39,890 bases of DNA from Bryobacterales bacterium (lineage in GTDB: Bacteria; Acidobacteriota; Terriglobia; Bryobacterales; Bryobacteraceae): the NCBI GenBank assembly GCA_003167495.1, contig PMSX01000059.1, forward strand, positions 1 through 39,890, in the 5' to 3' direction. Positions 33,957 to 39,890 of the stretch are shown here, piece by piece. Made by a program: the position numbers and the translations under genes. Every line of letters starts with the position of its first letter. The stretch's first letter is position 1. The notes beneath the pieces are model-generated. The model searched no databases. It worked only from the letters and a program-made list of their open reading frames with translations, and was not told the origin of the DNA.

Positions 33957-36092
33957 ATGTCTATGCGAATCGCCGTCTTGTTTGCCTTCATCGCCGCCGT
34001 CGCTGGGTCGCGACAAATCCCGCAGGCTCCGCCTCCACCCCCGCCGCCTGCGCAAACGCCCGCCGATTCCACCACTCTGTACAAGGCGAGCAGCAACTTG
34101 GTGATTGTTGATGCCGTTGTAACAGACAAGTCCGGCAAACCCATTAAGGGCCTGAAGCAAAGCGACTTCACGGTACTCGAAGATGGTAAGCCGCAGAAGG
34201 TCTCCGTCTTCGAATATCAAGAACTGAGCACCGAGCCAGTCCCACCTCCCAAACTGACTCTCGCCGACGAACTAAAGCTCCCAGAGGCTCCCAAAACCAG
34301 CATCAGTCCGGAACAGCCGGGCGAACTGCAATATCACGACAAACGTCTGATGATCTTCTTTCTCGATTTTTCTTCCATGGGGATGAATGAGCAATTGCGC
34401 GCGCAGGAAGCCGCGATCAATTATGTAAACAAATTCATCACCAAAGACGACATGGTGGCCATCATGCTCTACACAAGCGCGATACAGGTGCTCTCGGATT
34501 TCACAAACAACCGGGACACGCTCAGCAGCATCCTGAAGTCTCTGCCTATCGGAGAAATGAGCGAGTTAGCCGGCTTAGCCGATACCGACACTGACAACGG
34601 AGAAGATACCGGCGCTGCGTTCGTCGCCGACGAGACCGAATTCAACATCTTCAATACGGATCAGAAGTTGGCTGCCATTGAGCAAGCGGCGCGCATGCTT
34701 AATAATCTTCCCGAGAAGAAAGCGCTCATTTATTTCTCGGCAGGCGTGAACAAAACAGGTATCGATAACCAGGCGCAACTCGAGGCTTCGGTGAATGCCG
34801 CGGCTAAGGCCAACCTTGCCATCTATGCGGTGGATGCGCGCGGCCTGATGGCTGATCCTCCTGGCGCGGCTGCCAGCAGCGCGGGTCCACGCGGCACAAC
34901 TGCTTACAACGGCGGATTCTACAATAATCAGCGCGCAACCATCAACGATTCGCAAGAAACGCTTTACACGCTCGCCGCGGACACTGGCGGCAAAGCTTAC
35001 TTCGACAGCAACGATCTGGCCGGTGAAATTGTGCAGGCGCAGCAAGCCATGCGCAGCTATTATCTGCTCGGCTACTACAGTACGAATCAGGCGCTCGACG
35101 GCAAATACCGCAGAATTAGCGTCAAGTTGAACGGCAAAATGGCGGCGAAGATAGACCACCGCCCCGGCTATTATGCCGATAAAGTTTGGGGAAAATTGAA
35201 CGGACAAGAGAAGGAGCAACAACTCAAGGAAGCGCTCTCCGCCGGTAATCCCGTTACAGATCTGCCGCTAGCGCTGCAAATCGATTACTTCCGCATCTCG
35301 GCGTCCAGCTACTTCGTGCCGGTTTCCATCAAAATTCCGGGCTCGGTAGTCGCTTTGGCGGCTAAGGGAGGCGCGGCGGTGACCCAGTTTGATTTTGCGG
35401 GTCAAATCCAAGACGAGCAGCACGCGGTGGTGGGCAATGTTCGTGATTTTATCAAGATTCGTCTCGATCAAGGTGATGCCACAAAAGCGGGCCACAAGAG
35501 CTTCCAATACGATGCGGGCTTCACCCTTGAGCCCGGCAAGTACCGCATGAAATTTGTCGTCCGCGAAAACCTGACCGGTAAGATGGGCACATTCGACGCG
35601 CGTTTCACAGTGCCGGATCTGAGCGCCGACACCGCGGGCCTAAAACTCAGCTCCATCATCTGGAGCAATCAGCGTGAGCCTTTGCAGGCCGCGGTCGGAG
35701 CGGCGGAGAAACTTTCCAACAAAGAAGTTTCCGCCAACCCGCTCATTGTCGACAATCAAAAGATTGTGCCGAACATTACCCATGTGTTCCGCCGCGACCA
35801 GAACCTGTATGTAACATTTGACGTCTATGATTCCCTTCCCGATCCTGCCGCGCCTAAAAGCCGCCGCGTGAAAGTGAGCATGAGTCTGTTCACCGCAAAA
35901 GGCGCCAAGGCGTTCGACATTGGCCCTATTGGGGCGACGCAGTTAGGCAGCACGCGGCCGGAGGCTGTACCCGTGCAGGTGCAGGTGCCGCTGAAAGACG
36001 TTAAGCCGGGCCGTTACACTTGCCAGATCAACGTTGTGGATGAGTTTGGGAGGAAATTTGCCTTCCGCCGGGCGCCGTTGATTGTGCTGTAG
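33957..36092 (+). CDS. VWFA-related acidobacterial domain protein
   Basis: 711 residues from ATG 33957 (ATG 33963 equally possible), with a signal peptide (MRIAVLFAFIAAVAGS) followed by a Pro-rich segment. An N-terminal region beginning VIVDAVVTDKSGKPIKGLKQ and DFTVLEDGKPQKVSVF is the hallmark of TIGR03436 (acidobacterial VWFA). The von Willebrand A domain starts near residue 140 with LMIFFLDFSSMGM; the metal-site motif is DxSxM rather than DxSxS, so metal binding may be altered. After about residue 420 beta-sandwich domains follow to the end. Secreted or periplasmic; function unknown. The 3' end overlaps the convergent S46 gene by 65 bases. Direct succession to the Oar receptor suggests a shared envelope role. 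Confidence 0.88.
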   Translation: MSMRIAVLFAFIAAVAGSRQIPQAPPPPPPPAQTPADSTTLYKASSNLVIVDAVVTDKSGKPIKGLKQSDFTVLEDGKPQKVSVFEYQELSTEPVPPPKLTLADELKLPEAPKTSISPEQPGELQYHDKRLMIFFLDFSSMGMNEQLRAQEAAINYVNKFITKDDMVAIMLYTSAIQVLSDFTNNRDTLSSILKSLPIGEMSELAGLADTDTDNGEDTGAAFVADETEFNIFNTDQKLAAIEQAARMLNNLPEKKALIYFSAGVNKTGIDNQAQLEASVNAAAKANLAIYAVDARGLMADPPGAAASSAGPRGTTAYNGGFYNNQRATINDSQETLYTLAADTGGKAYFDSNDLAGEIVQAQQAMRSYYLLGYYSTNQALDGKYRRISVKLNGKMAAKIDHRPGYYADKVWGKLNGQEKEQQLKEALSAGNPVTDLPLALQIDYFRISASSYFVPVSIKIPGSVVALAAKGGAAVTQFDFAGQIQDEQHAVVGNVRDFIKIRLDQGDATKAGHKSFQYDAGFTLEPGKYRMKFVVRENLTGKMGTFDARFTVPDLSADTAGLKLSSIIWSNQREPLQAAVGAAEKLSNKEVSANPLIVDNQKIVPNITHVFRRDQNLYVTFDVYDSLPDPAAPKSRRVKVSMSLFTAKGAKAFDIGPIGATQLGSTRPEAVPVQVQVPLKDVKPGRYTCQINVVDEFGRKFAFRRAPLIVL

Positions 36093-38094
36093 ATGTAACG
36101 CCCAGCCCCAACTCCTTGAGCAGAGCGTCCGCCCGATACACCTTTTCCAGAGCCTCCACGATACCCTGGGCGGCAACGTGCACCGCGCGCGCCTGATCGT
36201 CTGTGTACAAATAGGTGTTCGGGAGACTTTCCAGATTCCCGTCAAATACAATCCCAACCAACTCACCGGCGCGATTGACCGTTGGGGCGCCTTCCTCCCC
36301 TCCGCCGATGTCGCACGTGCTCACAAAATCGAGCGGCGTCACAACACTCAACGATGTTCTTGCTTGAATCCACCGTTCCGGTACCTGGTATGGGCCTTGA
36401 TTGTTGCGGCGATAAAACATCCCGCTAAACGTAGCCGCGTAGGGCTCGTTCACTCCCGCACGGTCGGTGTAGCTCTTCAAGACACCATATTCCACGCGCG
36501 GCGTGCCGGTAGCATCCGGGTACTCCGCGTCGCCGAATAACCGGTAGCGATACTGCGCAATCTGTGCGGCTGCCGACGCATCCACCGCCACAATCGTCTC
36601 ATCTTGTTTCTTACGGATACGTTGCGCGGCAGGCTCCAGGATTTCTGCCAGACGGATCATTCCATCCTCTGAATTAGCAAGCGCATCGGAATTCGCGGAC
36701 AATTGCCGCCGCTCTCTCGGGTTCTGAAGATGACTCGAATGCACAAAGGCTTCGGCTGCCGCCTGCGGAGTCTGACCTCCCAAGATCTCTTTCAACTTGA
36801 TCTCTTTATCTTTTTCGCCGCGCGCCCCTCCGTGTTCGGCAAGATCCTTTAACTCCTCTAGATATTGTGTGAGGAACGTAACTTCCAGGGGTTCGTCGAT
36901 GTCCAATCCGGTGTCGATTTTCTGGCCTCTCACTAAAGAGCGCGCTATGCGAAACAGGGTTGAACCAGGAGCGGGCTCTGCTTCGAGTATTTGGTACGCC
37001 GTTTCGCTGGGAGCCCAATTCTTATAGGCGGTCGCGACCTGGTCCCATACCTTTCCAGCTTCGGTGCCCAGTTTCGCGTCGGCTTCCACAGCTCGCCGGA
37101 TCTTGCCATCGAACACCGTCTTGCGCAACACTAAGCGGTCGTCGCGCAACCCAATCAATTTGCCGGCCGCGGATTTATACTCTTCGAGGAACAGAACGCG
37201 TTGCGGATCGGCCCGCCTGCGATTTTCTTCGCTCTTGGCCGAGAATTCGCCCAACGCCCCAATGCGCTTGGCCAAACGCGCCAGTTGAAGCGGAAGCAGG
37301 GTGTCGCGATAAAACGTAAGCTGAGCCGCCGTGGTTTCGCGAACTGTGGTTCGCGGACTGCCGGATGCAAAAACGAGATCGCCTTCCTTCAATTCAGCAT
37401 TGCTCCACTTCAGATAGTGCGGCGTGGTAAGAGGTTTTCCGCCATCATAGACACGCGCGAACGCAACGTCGAGCCCATAGCGTAAATACGTGATGCTGTC
37501 GCGCTCGCGGCCGAAAAAAGCCACCTGTTGCTCGGGAGCAAACACCAGGCGGACGTCGGTATACCGTTTGTAGCGATATAGCTCATAGCGGCTACCCGAG
37601 AAAAGGCTCACCACTTCGCAGCTTTCGCCGTTGTGCGCCGCGCATTCGCTCTCCAAGCGCGAGATGGTTGCGGCGCGCTCGGCCGTTTGCCCCGCTGCGG
37701 CCTTTTTCTGCGGCACGGGAAACTGCGCACTGACATCCTCTATGCCGGTCAGCACCTTCGCATCCAGTCCAGAACAGGGTTTCTCTTCGGCCAGTGAAGC
37801 TGCAGAGAAGCCATCTTGCAAATAATCGTGCGCACTGGAACTGACCGCCGTCAGACAGGTCGAAAAGGTGTGCTGATTCGTCAAGAAGAGACCGTTAGGC
37901 GAAACCAGGGCGCCTGAGGCCGCACCCAGCCGTACGGTGGCCTGTCGCAGATCGTCCAGGAACTTTGGCGTTACCTCCATTCCGTATTTTTCCTTAGGGG
38001 TGGCGCTGGGGAATCGATTGAACAACCACATGCCCTCGTCCGCCGGGGATGACGACGCAAACGAAAGCAGAACAATGACAATCATCCACTTCAT
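36028..38094 (-). CDS. S46-family peptidase homologue with substituted nucleophile
   Basis: 688 residues with a signal peptide (MKWMIVIVLLSFASSSPADE), homologous to DPP7/DPP11-type periplasmic dipeptidyl peptidases. Conserved blocks include EGMWLFNRFP, GALVSPNGLFLTNQH, VRLVFAPEQQVAFFG and EGDLVFASGSPRTT. The catalytic His75 (TNQH) and Asp209 (YGLDVAF) positions are retained. At the nucleophile loop, where the family has GGNSGSP, this protein has GGEEGAP (residues 598-604), giving Glu601 in place of the serine; the codons GAG GAA at 36297-36292 are unambiguous. The fold is full length, so this appears to be a pseudopeptidase or an enzyme with changed chemistry. It ends inside the 3' end of the VWFA gene. 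Confidence 0.85.
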   Translation of the reverse strand: MKWMIVIVLLSFASSSPADEGMWLFNRFPSATPKEKYGMEVTPKFLDDLRQATVRLGAASGALVSPNGLFLTNQHTFSTCLTAVSSSAHDYLQDGFSAASLAEEKPCSGLDAKVLTGIEDVSAQFPVPQKKAAAGQTAERAATISRLESECAAHNGESCEVVSLFSGSRYELYRYKRYTDVRLVFAPEQQVAFFGRERDSITYLRYGLDVAFARVYDGGKPLTTPHYLKWSNAELKEGDLVFASGSPRTTVRETTAAQLTFYRDTLLPLQLARLAKRIGALGEFSAKSEENRRRADPQRVLFLEEYKSAAGKLIGLRDDRLVLRKTVFDGKIRRAVEADAKLGTEAGKVWDQVATAYKNWAPSETAYQILEAEPAPGSTLFRIARSLVRGQKIDTGLDIDEPLEVTFLTQYLEELKDLAEHGGARGEKDKEIKLKEILGGQTPQAAAEAFVHSSHLQNPRERRQLSANSDALANSEDGMIRLAEILEPAAQRIRKKQDETIVAVDASAAAQIAQYRYRLFGDAEYPDATGTPRVEYGVLKSYTDRAGVNEPYAATFSGMFYRRNNQGPYQVPERWIQARTSLSVVTPLDFVSTCDIGGGEEGAPTVNRAGELVGIVFDGNLESLPNTYLYTDDQARAVHVAAQGIVEALEKVYRADALLKELGLGVTSTAQSTAPGGRQISSQTHPQR

Positions 38095-38223
38095 CTAGGT
38101 TCGTTTTAGGAGGGGGAATTCTGAAGAAGTAAAACAGACGGGCAGGCTATTTTTCCGGGGTTAGGGAACCCGCCCGGCGAGCTCCCCACACTATAAAATT
38201 AAGGACTGGACAAGAAAAGCAGG

Positions 38224-38463
38224 CTAATGAGCCATAGCGTGACGCGCGCTCGCTAGAATCTCATTCATCTCATCTTTAATATGCAATTTGAGCTTCTTGA
38301 GGCGCTGCTCCTCAAGCTCGTCCTCGCCCGTAACATGTGGCTTGGATTCGATCTCCTCTATCTGGTGCTTCAACTGCGCATGCTGCTCGGATAGTTGCCG
38401 GAAGTGCTCGTTGGTGGCGAGCAGATGCGCCTTAAAACCTTCGTCTTGGGTATGATTCTCCAT
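38224..38463 (-). CDS. DUF465/YdcH-like small helical protein
   Basis: 79 residues, with an AAGGAGATA ribosome site ahead of ATG 38463. The chain is an alpha-helical coiled hairpin: FKAHLLATNEHFRQLSEQHAQ, then ELEEQRLKKLKLHIKDEMNE, matching the DUF465 family, which has the pattern H-x-LxxEHxxL and LKKxKLxxKDEI. Proteins of this family are small cytoplasmic dimers without a settled function. It is monocistronic, with 129 bases to the S46 gene downstream and 272 to the RimI gene upstream. Confidence 0.85.
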   Translation of the reverse strand: MENHTQDEGFKAHLLATNEHFRQLSEQHAQLKHQIEEIESKPHVTGEDELEEQRLKKLKLHIKDEMNEILASARHAMAH

Positions 38464-38735
38464 GAGGTATCTCCTTTATAGAGTGCCCACGCAGAGTCGG
38501 TTCTGATTTTTTGTTATAGAAGCTGGCCCGGTGGGTACTGAGTGCATTCATTTTCACTCGCGGGTGGTCACCAGTGGCCATCCGCACCCCAAAGCTATCA
38601 CTATTTCAGCGGCGTGACAATAGCTCATTGCAGCGATTATTGCAATATTCACCGGTATCGCATTTTCCACAGGTACCACGCGGACTAGAGGGACCTTTCG
38701 GCCTATGCTGGCAAGGGTAGGGCCATTCTGAACCG

Positions 38736-39170
38736 TTATTTCTTCTGCATAACGATCGCGGTTTCGATCGGATTGTCGTAGTAGCCACGACGCCGCGAGA
38801 TTTCCACAAAGCCATGCCGCTCATAAAGGGCGCGGGCGGCCAGGTTCGACTCGCGGACTTCCAGCGTAAAAATGGCATTATTTCGGAACTCGAAGCGCAT
38901 CAAAAGCGTGGCGAGACCCGCACGCCGGTAGGGTGGCGCAACCGCCAGGTTCAGAATTTCCCGTTCTGGCAGCACTGTGACATCACCGGCAAAGATTTCG
39001 CGCGACACGAGAAAGCCGGCAAGCTGGCCACTCACCTCGGCCACCGTGCAATCGTAGCGAAGAAAGGTATCGGCAGGCCAATTCGGAACCGCAAAGGCAA
39101 GCCGCTCAAGTTCGACGAGCGCAGGCAGGTCCAGCGTGCGCGCGGCCCTCAGAACGGCATCTATTGCCAT
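38736..39170 (-). CDS. rimI: GNAT acetyltransferase, RimI-type
   Basis: 144 residues from ATG 39170. Acetyl-CoA-binding motif A is ILNLAVAPPYRRAGLATLLM, followed by FTLEVRESNLAARALYERHGF and RRRGYYDNPIETAIVM, the RimI signature. RimI acetylates the N-terminal alanine of ribosomal protein S18, using acetyl-CoA in the cytoplasm; other N-terminal targets are possible. The start overlaps the end of the upstream TPR gene by 10 bases, indicating an operon. The 272 bases downstream before the DUF465 gene contain no gene I can support. Confidence 0.88.
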   Translation of the reverse strand: MAIDAVLRAARTLDLPALVELERLAFAVPNWPADTFLRYDCTVAEVSGQLAGFLVSREIFAGDVTVLPEREILNLAVAPPYRRAGLATLLMRFEFRNNAIFTLEVRESNLAARALYERHGFVEISRRRGYYDNPIETAIVMQKK

Positions 39171-39890
39171 GCAAATTCGGTCACGTCGCCGATGGTGTGG
39201 CGGATTTCATCGGCTGTCGCGGTGTAGGTAATCGTGACGCGGCGCGGGGTCCGTTGCACGCCGCAGCTCAATTGCACCGGTAGTGAAACCGTCTCGGGCA
39301 AGAAAAGCGCGCTGGTCTCGCCGGTCTTGGCTTTAACCAGTAAACGAACACCACGGCTGAGGCAATCCACCTGCGTAAGAACTCCGGCAATTTTCTTTTT
39401 GGGAACCAGCGACGAGTACGGTACGGCATCGCCCACCGGAGATCCACCCGCTGCGGCATCCAATGCCCGATTCGCTCGTTCTTCCGCCAGGCGAATGGCA
39501 TCTGTTTCCGCATGCTGCGCTCGCTGATCGGCTGCATGCGTCTCGTCGCGCTCACGGCGATTTTCCGCTTCCAGCGCATCCAAGCGCGCTTGTTCGGAAT
39601 CTGTGTGAAGCTGATGAATGCGCTCGCGCTCTTTTTCGTTCTTGGCGGAGTCTTCCGCTTTCAACCAACTGCCTTGCGCGAGCGAAGCATGTCCGTTCGC
39701 CGTTTGGAGTTTCGCCAGCTCGATCCAGTATTCCGAGATGCGCGGATCGAGCTGCGTGGCACGTTTGACGAGAGCTTCTTTATCGTTCAGATTACCGGCG
39801 AACTCGGCTTGCCTGTATACAGGTTCAGCCCACATCGGATTCATTTCGGCGGCCTTTTTTAGGAGAGGCAAAGCGTCCGCCGCCGAACGG
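39161..39890 (-). CDS. TPR-repeat protein, N-terminus beyond window (partial)
   Basis: The frame is open to the right edge (coding RSAADALPLLKKAAEMNP at the end), so the start lies outside the window. The visible part includes two or three tetratricopeptide repeats (residues ALPLLKKAAEMNPMWAEPVYRQAEF and the following LVKRATQLDPRISEYWIELAKL), a long charged coiled-coil (ENRRERDETHAADQRAQHAE, AIRLAEERANRALDA), and a C-terminal beta domain from KKKIAGVLTQVDCLSRGVRLL to the end. TPR plus coiled coil suggests a scaffold for protein interactions. It overlaps rimI by 10 bases. I recognise no specific family. Confidence 0.7.
   Translation of the reverse strand, partial: RSAADALPLLKKAAEMNPMWAEPVYRQAEFAGNLNDKEALVKRATQLDPRISEYWIELAKLQTANGHASLAQGSWLKAEDSAKNEKERERIHQLHTDSEQARLDALEAENRRERDETHAADQRAQHAETDAIRLAEERANRALDAAAGGSPVGDAVPYSSLVPKKKIAGVLTQVDCLSRGVRLLVKAKTGETSALFLPETVSLPVQLSCGVQRTPRRVTITYTATADEIRHTIGDVTEFAWQ

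Noticed and set aside
34575..35222. 215-codon minus-strand frame
   Set aside because: Antisense to the VWFA-type gene, without motifs.
1..39890. CRISPR array, tRNA or rRNA
   Set aside because: I saw no regularly spaced repeats, cloverleaf-like segments or rRNA-like sequence anywhere in the window.

Overview
The window looks like a chromosomal segment of an Acidobacteriota genome, probably of the Solibacter/Bryobacter type. The evidence is a set of lineage-typical families: a PadR regulator next to an orphan MacB/FtsX-like permease of the acidobacterial duplicated orphan permease (ADOP) type, a VWFA-related acidobacterial protein, and a very large Oar-like TonB-dependent receptor with an N-terminal carboxypeptidase-regulatory domain. 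This assignment is an inference from gene families; there is no rRNA or other phylogenetic marker here.

Left part (1-8.7 kb): ordinary metabolism. An acyl-CoA dehydrogenase (minus strand) is divergent from a glcE-glcF pair for glycolate oxidation (plus strand). A YheT-like alpha/beta hydrolase is convergent with glcF. Next comes a GAF-ANTAR regulator with a clear intrinsic terminator, then an operon of a sodium:solute symporter and an M24 aminopeptidase.

Centre (8.7-23.9 kb, all minus strand): a compact virion-structure locus. In transcription order it encodes a small membrane peptide, portal, scaffold-like protein, P22-type coat protein, a small helical protein, a head-tail adaptor-like protein, a tail-terminator-like protein, tail tube, two-part tail assembly chaperone, a very short tape-measure-like protein, two tandem DUF2460-type distal-tail proteins, a giant tail hub with a lambda gpL-like four-cysteine segment, and a large terminal tail protein with a probable TIM-barrel region. 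I see no terminase, integrase, repressor, replication or lysis gene, and no tRNA or attachment site. The order matches tailed-phage and gene-transfer-agent (GTA) structural clusters. It could be a domesticated GTA-like particle, a prophage whose other genes lie elsewhere, or a defective remnant. The best single piece of evidence that the locus is under selection is a programmed -1 frameshift signal (A AAA AAC at 17476-17482, minus strand) that joins the two chaperone frames exactly as in phage G/GT genes.

Right part (24.1-39.9 kb): padR-ADOP permease; an SLBB/Wza-like polysaccharide export protein; a PhnB-type VOC gene that appears broken by a short deletion; the Oar-like receptor followed directly by the VWFA-type protein; an S46-family peptidase homologue in which the nucleophile serine is replaced by glutamate; a DUF465/YdcH-like small protein; and a TPR protein (running off the right edge) overlapping a RimI-type acetyltransferase.
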